A stretch of DNA of 64,000 nucleotides from Gammaproteobacteria bacterium (lineage in GTDB: Bacteria > Pseudomonadota > Gammaproteobacteria > Enterobacterales > Kangiellaceae): the NCBI GenBank assembly GCA_013373545.1, contig JABXHQ010000019.1, forward strand, positions 1-64,000. Reading direction: 5' to 3'. Each line of letters begins with the position of its first letter. Position 1 is the first letter of the stretch. A program made the translations under genes and the position numbers. Below are positions 1 through 9,297 of the stretch, piece after piece. The notes under the pieces were generated by a model, which made no database searches, had not been told where the DNA came from, and saw only the letters and a list, made by a program, of their open reading frames with translations.

Positions 1-1
1 C

Positions 2-1012
2 AGATCCCATGATGTACGTTTTGCCGCGGAGACTCTAGGATTCAGTCACATACCGAGTCAAAAAGTTATTAAATCAATGTTTGGTAATGAATTGGCTGTG
101 GTCCATGATCCAAGATGGAAAGCTGGCACACCAAGAGACAGTGGTACCGGTTGGGATTTTGACGATATTCGCGATCATTATTTTCAAGAGCTGTTTAAAT
201 CCAGTGCGCTAGAGCAGCGTTATGTTGATCCTGAACGTTATATGCAGCTCTCTGAGCTAGTCAGTGGTGAAGTTGTTGCACGCGTATTTAATGAGTGGCG
301 CAGCAGTGCGAATAACTGTAGTGGCGCACTTACTTGGTTTTTTCAAGATATTAAACTTGGTGCTGGCTGGGGAATTATTGATGGCCTTGCGCAGACTAAA
401 GCTGCGTATTATTTCCTAAAAAGAGCCTGGCAACCGCTCTTTGTTGGCTTAACCAATGAAAATTTCCAAGGCGTTAATGCCGAGGTCCATAATGAACGTG
501 ATTGTGATTTTAATGGCCACTTGGACATTCGATTGATTGATCAGCATGACCAAGTTATCGCGCATGAATCCATTGCGCTTACTATCGCGAAACGGAAAAG
601 CGAGACGTTTAATTTAGATGCCGTACTCGGTCACTTTTTTGATCTTGCCTACGTTTACAAATTCGGACCCAAAAACATTAAAGCTATCGCTACTACCTTA
701 TTCGAGGATGAACAGGTGGTGGCTGACAATCATTATTTTCCCAATGAGCTGCCAGTGGCTTATTGTGATTGTGAGTTAACCATTGAAACGCACACGATTG
801 ACCCAGAAAACCTAACCATAACTCTATTATCTAATAAGTTGTTATACGGCGTGAAAGTGGAAGTGCCGGGATTTTTTCCTAGCGATAATTTCTTTACGCT
901 AACTCCAGGAATGGCAAAAACTATTTTCTTGCAGCAACAAGAAGAAGTTCCTCGTCGCAAGGGCGTGATAACTGCGCCGGCGCTCAATGAAGCCAAAAGA
1001 ATAAAATTTTAA
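2..1012 (+). CDS. Glycoside hydrolase family 2 / beta-mannosidase-like protein, C-terminal part (gene truncated by left window edge)
   Basis: Frame stays open upstream of the listed ATG (RSHDVRFAAETLGFSHIPSQKVIKS...) to the window edge; 'SGALTWFFQDIKLGAGWGIIDGLAQTKAAYYFLKRAWQP' resembles beta-mannosidase C-terminal segments. Confidence 0.65.
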   Translation, partial: RSHDVRFAAETLGFSHIPSQKVIKSMFGNELAVVHDPRWKAGTPRDSGTGWDFDDIRDHYFQELFKSSALEQRYVDPERYMQLSELVSGEVVARVFNEWRSSANNCSGALTWFFQDIKLGAGWGIIDGLAQTKAAYYFLKRAWQPLFVGLTNENFQGVNAEVHNERDCDFNGHLDIRLIDQHDQVIAHESIALTIAKRKSETFNLDAVLGHFFDLAYVYKFGPKNIKAIATTLFEDEQVVADNHYFPNELPVAYCDCELTIETHTIDPENLTITLLSNKLLYGVKVEVPGFFPSDNFFTLTPGMAKTIFLQQQEEVPRRKGVITAPALNEAKRIKF

Positions 1013-1030
1013 AAAACGGACAAGTTTGTA

Positions 1031-2815
1031 ATGGATGACAAATACTCTGTAGTTCGCAAGCCAATGTATTTTGGTAAAGATGCGCAGTTATTTGGCTGGT
1101 TTCACTATCCGAAATCGGCTGAGATGCGAGATACGGCTATCTTAATCTGCCAACCAATTGCCCTCGAATACATGAGTGCTTACCGAAGCATGCGCTATAT
1201 GGCCGAAGCGTTCGCCAAGAATGGTTATCCAACGCTAAGATTTGATTATTTAGGTACCGGTGATTCTGGCGGTTATACCGAAGACGATCGTTTAGTTGAA
1301 GATTGTGTCTTGAGCATAGAGCAAGCTGTGCAAACCTTACGCGAGCTTTCGGGATGTCAGAAAATTTGTTTAATAGGTTTAAGATTAGGCGCAAGTTTTG
1401 CCGCTTTGTACGCAAATCAGCATCAAGTCGATGAATTGATTCTTTGGGCACCGGTGGAAAGTGGTAAGCGTTATTTGCGCGAAATAAAGGCTTTACAAAT
1501 GGCGAGTGCACAGTCCAGTGCCAACTCCGATCTGCTTGAAGCCGCGGGAATGGTTTATTGGCCGAATACTCAGTCTAAACTCAAATCAATGGCATTAACG
1601 ACATTGCAGCCAAAGGCCAAAGTGGTAACCATTGTTCCGCGTGACGACTTAGCCGTTACCACAACTTTACTCGATGCATGGCAAACTCTCGAGAATGCAA
1701 CCGTTCAGCAGTTGACGCTTCCAGGCTCACAAGGAATGTTGTTGTTAGCCGAAGATACAATCGTGCCATTCGAGGCATTTCAATTGATTGTGGATGAACT
1801 GAATACACGCTGTTTACCAGCCGCAAACGATATAAACATTGCATCGAGTGAGTCGAAAATGTCAACCGCTGGCGTCGAGTATAATGCGAACTATGAATTC
1901 CAACGTTCCCATCTTGTCGCTGAAGAGTTTAGCTTTTATGACCAGTCGGAACAATGGTTTGGTGTTCTGAGCCAAGGTACCGCGAGCGCAAAAATTTGCT
2001 TAGTTATCGTCAATTCTGGTGCTATACATCGAGTCGGATCGAATCGCATGCATGTGATTATGAGCCGTGGCTATGCCGCTATGGGCTTGCCGGTATTCCG
2101 AATGGATATTCCTGGTCTTGGTGATAGTTTAACTTCTAATACTGAACTGGAAAATCAAGAGCACATTGAAGGATCGGAAGAATTTCTCGCGACCGCCATT
2201 GAGCATCTGCAGCAACGTTATGGATTTGAGAATTTCATTGTCGCGGGATTAAGCAGTGGTGCTTTTTATGCGTATAACGGACTTATTCGATTATTAGATA
2301 AGCCCATTAAAGATGCCCTCGTACTTAATCCGGAGCAATTCTATAATAGCAAGGGACGTGAAACGAATCTGGCGAAACAACAAAGCGGGTGGATGTATTA
2401 TCGTGCGCAAATTACTAACCCCGAGAAGTGGAAGAAATTCTTTTCAGGAAAAGTCAATTATCGCTACATTCTATCCATAGTGGTTAATAAATTTGTTAAT
2501 GTGTTTAATCGACATAAAAATAAGTTAAAAAAGCAATCGAATGATATTCACACCATAAAAAATGATTTGTCTCATGATCTAAATGTTATTGTAACGTTAG
2601 ATAAAAGTATTCATTTTGTACTGAGTGAGAATGACCCGGCTAATTTAATTTTGAATACTCTTGCGCCGGTAACAGTGAAGCGACTTATCAGCGAGCAAAA
2701 AATTGCTAAGACCCTAGTGCCTAATGCTGATCATACCTTTTCACGTTATCGACCGATGTTAAATATGATCGAGCAAACTAAGCAATATTTAAAACGATAC
2801 TTAATAACGGATTAA
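1031..2815 (+). CDS. Two-domain alpha/beta hydrolase; exosortase-A-associated hydrolase 2-like + hydrolase 1-like fusion
   Basis: 594 aa with two alpha/beta-hydrolase-like halves; N-half 'GLRLGAS', C-half 'GLSSGAF' and 'NADHTFSR'. Confidence 0.75.
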   Translation: MDDKYSVVRKPMYFGKDAQLFGWFHYPKSAEMRDTAILICQPIALEYMSAYRSMRYMAEAFAKNGYPTLRFDYLGTGDSGGYTEDDRLVEDCVLSIEQAVQTLRELSGCQKICLIGLRLGASFAALYANQHQVDELILWAPVESGKRYLREIKALQMASAQSSANSDLLEAAGMVYWPNTQSKLKSMALTTLQPKAKVVTIVPRDDLAVTTTLLDAWQTLENATVQQLTLPGSQGMLLLAEDTIVPFEAFQLIVDELNTRCLPAANDINIASSESKMSTAGVEYNANYEFQRSHLVAEEFSFYDQSEQWFGVLSQGTASAKICLVIVNSGAIHRVGSNRMHVIMSRGYAAMGLPVFRMDIPGLGDSLTSNTELENQEHIEGSEEFLATAIEHLQQRYGFENFIVAGLSSGAFYAYNGLIRLLDKPIKDALVLNPEQFYNSKGRETNLAKQQSGWMYYRAQITNPEKWKKFFSGKVNYRYILSIVVNKFVNVFNRHKNKLKKQSNDIHTIKNDLSHDLNVIVTLDKSIHFVLSENDPANLILNTLAPVTVKRLISEQKIAKTLVPNADHTFSRYRPMLNMIEQTKQYLKRYLITD

Positions 2816-2817
2816 CA

Positions 2818-3768
2818 ATGAATAATGGACCAATAAAAGTCGTTGTATTTGCCAACACGGGCATTGAAATTGTCAAGCCTCTTTATGACGCTGGAATTAA
2901 TATTGTAGGAGTGATTGAAAGTAAAGATCGCCATACGATTACAAATCCAATAAAGAAAATATTAACCAATATTAATCGGTTTATTACCGGTCGAGATCGT
3001 GCGCAAAGCTTACGTGAATTTGCCGATAGCAAAAAAATTCCTTATCTAACTTACAAAGATAAACAACCTGAAGATGTTGCCGATTGGATCAAGAGTCTAT
3101 CAGCCGAGTTATTGGTTTCGCATCAAGCGCCGATTCTTCCTGAAGTGGTTTTTACTGCGGCTACTTTCGGCTCGATTAATTTGCACCCTACTTTGCTGCC
3201 TAAATACCGAGGCTCAAATCCTTTCTTCTGGATGTACTACCACAAAGATATGACGGCGGGCATTACCATCCATAAAATAGACCATGATATTGATACCGGT
3301 GGGATTTTAGTACAACGATCGTGTTCCGTTGATTATGGCACGAGCGCAGAACAACTTGAGCGAGATATAGTGAAACATCTAGCGGTACCTGCACTGATTG
3401 AATTGATAACTGATTTCAATCCAAATCTTCCCACTATCGAACAGCCGGAAGACAGCCCCACTCCCTATGCAAGACGTATGGAAGACGCTGAATACCGCGA
3501 TCTAATTTTAACCAAAGGCTTTAATATTAAGCAGTTTTGGCACTTATTACACGCCAATCAGCAATGGAAAACTGCGTTAATCGGTGAGCTCTATGACAAC
3601 GCATACGATTGGCAGATCGGCCAGTACGAAACCAGTGAACATGATCACCCCTTTGGCAAGCTCATATTAGACAAGAAGAAAGTAGGCATTGCCCATCCGG
3701 AAGGTGTTGTTTGGTTTGAACGACGCTTTAATTTAAATCGCTTTATTGCCAATCGAGTATTGAATTAA
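2818..3768 (+). CDS. Formyltransferase family protein (putative sugar/amine N-formyltransferase)
   Basis: 'SINLHPTLLPKYRGSNPF...HDIDTGGIL' matches the N-x-H...D formyl-transfer core of the Fmt/PurN fold; EPS context. Confidence 0.85.
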   Translation: MNNGPIKVVVFANTGIEIVKPLYDAGINIVGVIESKDRHTITNPIKKILTNINRFITGRDRAQSLREFADSKKIPYLTYKDKQPEDVADWIKSLSAELLVSHQAPILPEVVFTAATFGSINLHPTLLPKYRGSNPFFWMYYHKDMTAGITIHKIDHDIDTGGILVQRSCSVDYGTSAEQLERDIVKHLAVPALIELITDFNPNLPTIEQPEDSPTPYARRMEDAEYRDLILTKGFNIKQFWHLLHANQQWKTALIGELYDNAYDWQIGQYETSEHDHPFGKLILDKKKVGIAHPEGVVWFERRFNLNRFIANRVLN

Positions 3769-5510
3769 TGATGAACCAAACCACGCAATTTATCTCGATT
3801 GATTGTGACGGTTATCCGCTAAATGCCGTATGGCGATTAGCAAACAGTGCCTCTATCACTAAAACGGTCTTTATAATCTGTCCAGGAATCGGTACCGATT
3901 ATAACAATGCATATCGGAATTTTCGCTACCTTGCGCGATCACTCAATCAAGCTGGTTTTGATACTTTAACGATTGACTATTTAGCGACCGGTAGCTCTAG
4001 TGATGGACCAGAAACACTCAATGTGATTGAGAAGTTCGAGTTTAGTATTACTTCTGCGGTTTCTTTTTGTCGGGCACACTATCAAAATATTTGCCTCATC
4101 GGTTTTCGTGTTGGCGCAACTTTGGCACTTAAATATGCAGCAGACTATAACCTTGATGGTGTGGTTGCCTGGTCGCCTATTCTTAAAGGTAAAAGCTTTC
4201 TTAGAGAAGTAAAATTATTAGCTGCGAGTGCTGAGTTAAATCATGAAACTAGCGAAGACCTAGAAATATCGGGTGTGATTTTAGACCCGCCTACTCAGGC
4301 ATATCTAGCACAAATTGACATTACTCAAATGACTCCTCGTGCGCGGGAAACACTTTGTGTACTCGATGCTACAAGTAAACGTTTAGAAAAAGTAATTGAC
4401 CGATGGCGTGAGTGCGATAACACAAGTGTTACGGTGCTCGAAAGCACCGAAACTCAAGATCTATTAATCGATGCACACCTAACTAAAGTAGCAAGCGCTA
4501 CTAATCAAGCTATTGTAGATACCGTTGCCACTTGGTTTGATAATAATGAAATGCATAATCAAGAGATACCGAAATTCGTATCCGAATTAGTTATTAATCA
4601 TTCGTTTATCGAAACATGCTGTTTTGATGGCGCGCGTTTTTCTGTTCGCTGTCAACCCACTGATGTATCAAAAGATAAACCAGTAATTCTGTTTTTGAGT
4701 TCAGGCTCCAATCACAATGTCGGGCCGCATCGGCTTTACGTTGAATTAAGTCGCAAATTAGCGAGCTCTGGTTTTACTAGCTATCGAGTTGACATGCCTG
4801 GTTTAGGCGAAACGCCAGCAGAAGATTTAGAGAGTGAAAACTTTTCATATATGCCAAAGCCAACGGACTTTCTTGAGCGGTTTGTAGCTGCCCACGATTT
4901 GCAGCATAGTTCGCTTATTTTAATTGGACTTTGTTCGGGAGCTTTTCATTCATTTAAGGCTGCTGCCGAAAGCGAAACGATGCCCATTAAGGCGATCATT
5001 CCTATTAACCCGCTAACATTTTATTGGCAGCAGGGTATGACGATTGATGACGCACCGAGTGTTAATTTTAGTAAGTGGAGTTGGTACCGGCAATCCATGA
5101 AGGATATTAATCGATGGAAAAAGCTTTTTTCGGGAAAAGTAGCCATAAAGCCGATAATTGCTGTCATCGCTGAGCGGATTAAGTCGCAGCTAAAGGCGCG
5201 CTCAACGAATCAACTCAGTGAGCCTGAAAATGCTAATGGAAAATTTGAAGTCAATCAAAATATTACTCGGACGTTGCATCGTATCGACGAGCTCAATCGT
5301 CCGATAAGATTTATATTTTCGGAGAATGATCCTGGGTTAGAAATATTAAAGGCGTCGAGTAAAAAGGCATTCAATCAACAAAAGAAGAAAGGGCAGATCA
5401 GTGTTTCATTTATCGCCAATGCCGATCACACCTTTTCGCGTCAAGCCGTTAGAAAGCAGTTGATCGATCAGTTGCTAGCTGAGCTTAGCGCCGTGACCGA
5501 GGGGGCGTAA
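3768..5510 (+). CDS. Two-domain alpha/beta hydrolase; paralogue of 1031..2815
   Basis: 580 aa with the same two-half architecture: 'GFRVGAT' (N-half), 'GLCSGAF' and 'NADHTFSR' (C-half). Confidence 0.75.
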   Translation: MMNQTTQFISIDCDGYPLNAVWRLANSASITKTVFIICPGIGTDYNNAYRNFRYLARSLNQAGFDTLTIDYLATGSSSDGPETLNVIEKFEFSITSAVSFCRAHYQNICLIGFRVGATLALKYAADYNLDGVVAWSPILKGKSFLREVKLLAASAELNHETSEDLEISGVILDPPTQAYLAQIDITQMTPRARETLCVLDATSKRLEKVIDRWRECDNTSVTVLESTETQDLLIDAHLTKVASATNQAIVDTVATWFDNNEMHNQEIPKFVSELVINHSFIETCCFDGARFSVRCQPTDVSKDKPVILFLSSGSNHNVGPHRLYVELSRKLASSGFTSYRVDMPGLGETPAEDLESENFSYMPKPTDFLERFVAAHDLQHSSLILIGLCSGAFHSFKAAAESETMPIKAIIPINPLTFYWQQGMTIDDAPSVNFSKWSWYRQSMKDINRWKKLFSGKVAIKPIIAVIAERIKSQLKARSTNQLSEPENANGKFEVNQNITRTLHRIDELNRPIRFIFSENDPGLEILKASSKKAFNQQKKKGQISVSFIANADHTFSRQAVRKQLIDQLLAELSAVTEGA

Positions 5511-6653
5511 ATGAAGAAATTTTTTCCACAACTAGCATGGTTGAGGGCAATAGCTGCGTTCGCAGTTGTTTTCTACCATATTCGACGCGGCGTTAATGTA
5601 AGCTATAACGGTGAAGATGCGATAGTTGACAACCTATTTTTACGTTCAATTGATCTGGGTGACTTTGGTGTATTGCTTTTCTTTGTTCTTAGCGGAACAA
5701 CACTTTACTTAAATCATCAAAGCTTTACCGCGCAGCATACGATAGGGCACTTTTTCTTAAAGCGAGTTTTTCGAATTTGGCCCGCTTTTTTTGTTTCTAT
5801 GCTCATTTCGATTGCATTTATTCCAATATTTACCCATTTCTACATTGCTGATTTGCAGGGTTACTGGATCGAAGTTCACGCTGATAATAATTATGCCTTG
5901 TCTGATGTTTTCAAATACTTAGGTTTGATTTTTAATATTACCGGACCCCATGGTAAATTTAATGTTGTGTATTGGTCGTTGCCGATTGAATTTCAATACT
6001 ATCTTTTATTTCCATTGTTAGTATTGTCAATTCGCTGGTTTAAGTATTTTGGACCTTTATTGCTAGGCGGATTATTGTATGGTTTATTGCATACGCCGGT
6101 GCGCGATCTCATCGCCAATTCGTGGACACTTATGCTGGCCTATACTTTTTGTGGTGGAGTGTTGATTGGTCACTTATACAAAACCTTTCAACACAAGATC
6201 CAACTACCCAATAGCGTTGCATTGATCTTGGTTGTGTTACTGTTCATTACCACCAGTTTAGTCAATCAGTTTTATGAAGCTTTACCAAATTGGATTCAAA
6301 ACTTGCCAATCATTGGAATTGAAATGAATATGTTTGGGGTGTTAGCCCTTGCCGTCGTGCTAATTATGATTTTTAGTGATTTTGATAACCAAGCGCAGGG
6401 ACCCGTAAAGCGTTCATTGACATTCCTTGGCGAAATTTCTTACAGCGTGTATTTGTATCACTGTATATTTATTGCTATCGGTGTTTTACTTGTCATTCAG
6501 TTTAATATTAATAACTATATTGCAAAGCTGTTTACGGTATCCAGTGTGACCTTAATTGGGACAATACTCATCTCGTACCTAAGTTATCAATATGTCGAAA
6601 AGCCGGGAATTAAGATAGGACGACGCTTAATTAAAAAAGGCCAGTCATCATGA
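5511..6653 (+). CDS. Acyltransferase family 3 membrane protein
   Basis: N-terminal 'LAWLRAIAAFAVVFYHIRRG', multi-TM, 'LGEISYSVYLYH'. Confidence 0.9.
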   Translation: MKKFFPQLAWLRAIAAFAVVFYHIRRGVNVSYNGEDAIVDNLFLRSIDLGDFGVLLFFVLSGTTLYLNHQSFTAQHTIGHFFLKRVFRIWPAFFVSMLISIAFIPIFTHFYIADLQGYWIEVHADNNYALSDVFKYLGLIFNITGPHGKFNVVYWSLPIEFQYYLLFPLLVLSIRWFKYFGPLLLGGLLYGLLHTPVRDLIANSWTLMLAYTFCGGVLIGHLYKTFQHKIQLPNSVALILVVLLFITTSLVNQFYEALPNWIQNLPIIGIEMNMFGVLALAVVLIMIFSDFDNQAQGPVKRSLTFLGEISYSVYLYHCIFIAIGVLLVIQFNINNYIAKLFTVSSVTLIGTILISYLSYQYVEKPGIKIGRRLIKKGQSS

Positions 6654-7321
6654 GAGTGATTAGTATTATATTAATATTCTTAGCGGCGAGTTGTAGTGAT
6701 ATTAGTGGTAACAATAACGAGCTTACTGACTACTATCATAAGCAATTTGCGCAGCACTTGGTCGAGCAAACTCAAATAGCCCCTAATGCTTTAGTATTGT
6801 TGGGTGACAGTTTAACGGAAGATTTGGCTGAGCAAGATTTTTTCACGCATGTGGTTAATTATGGAATACGTCAAGACACCACCTATGGTCTCTATTTGCG
6901 TGTTCAGCAATATGAACGTGTACAAGATGCTCGAGCGATTGCTTTACTCATCGGAATTAATGATTTTTGGCGTGGGCGCGATAATAAAAATATCGTGGAA
7001 AATATTGTTAAAATCATTGACCTGCTTCCTCAGGATACTCCAGTGGTTGTGTTTGGCTTGTTACCCGTAGATGAGCGCAAAGGTTGGCAAGGATGGAATC
7101 AGCGCATCAAACAGGTTAATGCAAGCATCGAAGCTCAGCTCAAAGGTCGCGGCGTGGTATTCGACAACTTGGGCGCAGAGCTTATTGATCAAAGTGGAAA
7201 TTTAGCGCCTCAATACCATGTTGGCGATGGCGTCCACCTCACGTCAGCGGCGTATAAAATATGGGCACAACGGTTGCTTCAAGCGCTTAATCAACAAGGT
7301 ATTAAAGATGGAAATTCGTAA
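6650..7321 (+). CDS. SGNH/GDSL hydrolase, putative lipoprotein
   Basis: Lipobox-like 'FLAASC'; 'LLGDSLT', 'GIND', 'DGVHLT' blocks. Confidence 0.9.
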   Translation: MRVISIILIFLAASCSDISGNNNELTDYYHKQFAQHLVEQTQIAPNALVLLGDSLTEDLAEQDFFTHVVNYGIRQDTTYGLYLRVQQYERVQDARAIALLIGINDFWRGRDNKNIVENIVKIIDLLPQDTPVVVFGLLPVDERKGWQGWNQRIKQVNASIEAQLKGRGVVFDNLGAELIDQSGNLAPQYHVGDGVHLTSAAYKIWAQRLLQALNQQGIKDGNS

Positions 7322-8357
7322 ACTCAACGCGTTACGGGGCATTGCTGCAATTATCGTGATGATCAGTCACTTTAGTAATGCAACCAACCTTTGGGGGGGG
7401 GCGCTTGGAAAAGGCGGCGGACAATTTGGCGTGATGTTGTTTTTTATTCTAAGCGGATTCTTAATGTCACTGCTGTATGCCAACAAGGCTTTTACTTTAC
7501 CTCAGGTTTATCGCTATGCCGTCGCACGCTTTGCTCGCGTAGTACCGCTTTTTTTGGTGGTTGTGTTGGTTTCATTTTTACTGATGAAGCTTAATGTGAC
7601 GGGGGTGCTTTATAACATTGACTCAACGAGTGAATTATTAGCACACTTACTAATGCTCTCTGGCGAATCAGTGCTTTGGACCATTCCGGCTGAAATTCAA
7701 TTTTATGTAATCTTTGTTGGGTTATGGTTGTTGTTTAGCCGCTCGCCGAAGCAGTTGTTGTATACCTTATTGGTTACATTTATGCTGCTATTTTATATCG
7801 GGTACGCTCGTCCCATTGGTGATGTATTTGGGATGAAAGTAGATGTGTCCATTGTTCAATCATTACCTTACTTTATCGTCGGTACGCTATTAGGCCATCT
7901 GTATCACTATATTGATCATTTTAAGCCTTACCAAAGTCATGGGGTTTTACTATTACTATTGGTGGTACCGCTGTTATTCCCACAAGTTTATCAAGCGTTA
8001 AGCCAGCAAACCCATGATTTATGGCAAGATACCGGCATCTGGCTGGTGATGACGCTGATCTTTTTTGCCATCACTTTTTTATTACCAGACTCTAATCCAG
8101 TCATGAGCAACCGAGTTGGAGATTTTCTTGGTAAAATTTCTTATTCGATGTATCTATTACATATGCCAGTGCTTTGGCAGATTGAAAAACTTGGTATTAA
8201 CTCTCATGCTCTGGCGTTTGTACTGTTTATGAGCGCAGCAATTTTTGTGGCTTGGTTGAGTTATTTGGTTATTGAAGCGCCGGCGCGGGAAGGTTTACGC
8301 CGGCTACTCGCTCCAAAGCCGAATAGCCAATCACTTGCCGGTTCAAAAGTCAGTTAA
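7308..8357 (+). CDS. Acyltransferase family 3 membrane protein
   Basis: Start moved to ATG 7308 (MEIRKLNALRGIAAIIVMISHF); 'LGKISYSMYLLH'; overlaps the SGNH stop by 14 bp. Confidence 0.9.
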   Translation: MEIRKLNALRGIAAIIVMISHFSNATNLWGGALGKGGGQFGVMLFFILSGFLMSLLYANKAFTLPQVYRYAVARFARVVPLFLVVVLVSFLLMKLNVTGVLYNIDSTSELLAHLLMLSGESVLWTIPAEIQFYVIFVGLWLLFSRSPKQLLYTLLVTFMLLFYIGYARPIGDVFGMKVDVSIVQSLPYFIVGTLLGHLYHYIDHFKPYQSHGVLLLLLVVPLLFPQVYQALSQQTHDLWQDTGIWLVMTLIFFAITFLLPDSNPVMSNRVGDFLGKISYSMYLLHMPVLWQIEKLGINSHALAFVLFMSAAIFVAWLSYLVIEAPAREGLRRLLAPKPNSQSLAGSKVS

Positions 8358-9118
8358 CCTTCCGGTATTGGGTCTTTTTTGATTTGGAAGACGAAAATAA
8401 AGCGATGAGTTTTTCCCTTTACCTGGCTATCCCAAATATCCACTTTAAGTGGATCATCTGGGTTGGCCAGAATGTTACTGCTACTGACCATTTCAAATCC
8501 ATTATCCACAAACTGCTGCTCAACGTATTTTGCGTCAATTCGATGTAACTTGCCGGTTAGGTAGTGCTCGCTACCTGCCGGAGCTGCATGATCAATGACG
8601 ACGACTTTACCATCGGGTTTCAAATTTACTTTTAGTTGATTAAAAAAATTGCTTCTCAGCGCGCGATCGTGCAAAGAGTCGAGCTGTAAGTACAAGTCAT
8701 GGAATACTTGCGATAAGAAAATGAGATCAACCGGTTCGGGCAAATTGAAGTCATTGGTGTTGCCGGTAACAAGTTGCACATTCGCAAGGCGGTGATTATC
8801 CATGCGCTGATCAAGGGCTTCGCTATGTTTATCGATATAGGATGGGAAGTTATGTAAATAAACTTTACCTTCCGGAGCAACCAGATAGTTAAATAATTCG
8901 GCATAGTAGCCATCGCCACCTTTAATGTCGGCTATTGTCATTCCTGGCTTTATGGCTAAATAACGCAGCACCGCCGCGGGTTGCCGTTTTGCGTCTTGCT
9001 TGGTGTCTTGACTGGGGCGCTGTGGATTGAATACGGCTGCTTCGTACTGATCGGCTGGCTCGGGGCTAGAGCAAGCTCCTAGCAGCAATAGACTTGAGAT
9101 CATGAATGTGCGTAGCAT
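8354..9118 (-). CDS. Class I SAM-dependent methyltransferase-like lipoprotein
   Basis: Lipobox 'LLLGACSS'; 'IKPGMTIADIKGGDGYYAELF' SAM-binding-like motif. Confidence 0.75.
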   Translation of the reverse strand: MLRTFMISSLLLLGACSSPEPADQYEAAVFNPQRPSQDTKQDAKRQPAAVLRYLAIKPGMTIADIKGGDGYYAELFNYLVAPEGKVYLHNFPSYIDKHSEALDQRMDNHRLANVQLVTGNTNDFNLPEPVDLIFLSQVFHDLYLQLDSLHDRALRSNFFNQLKVNLKPDGKVVVIDHAAPAGSEHYLTGKLHRIDAKYVEQQFVDNGFEMVSSSNILANPDDPLKVDIWDSQVKGKTHRFIFVFQIKKDPIPEG

Positions 9119-9297
9119 AACGTTGGCCTCTCATATTTCGCATTTATCCTTAGCTTAATACGGGCGCGTAATCTAATGCAATTCGCAAAGGATAAACTGC
9201 TATAATCAGCTGGGTGAGAGGTGAGCGTTAAATGACTATACATTTACGGACGCTTACCTTAAAATTAAGTAATGAGATATTATCAAGGACGATATCG

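Noticed and set aside
1137-1511. 124-aa minus strand ORF inside the first hydrolase fusion
   Set aside because: Shadow ORF antisense to a strong coding frame.
2818-3768. Housekeeping methionyl-tRNA formyltransferase (fmt)
   Set aside because: Not next to def/rsmB and lies between EPS hydrolases; domain layout fits a sugar/amine formyltransferase better.
7391-7594. 67-aa alternative frame ORF in the AT3 gene
   Set aside because: Not an independent gene, though it is the frame entered after a +1 slip in the G9 tract (see finding).
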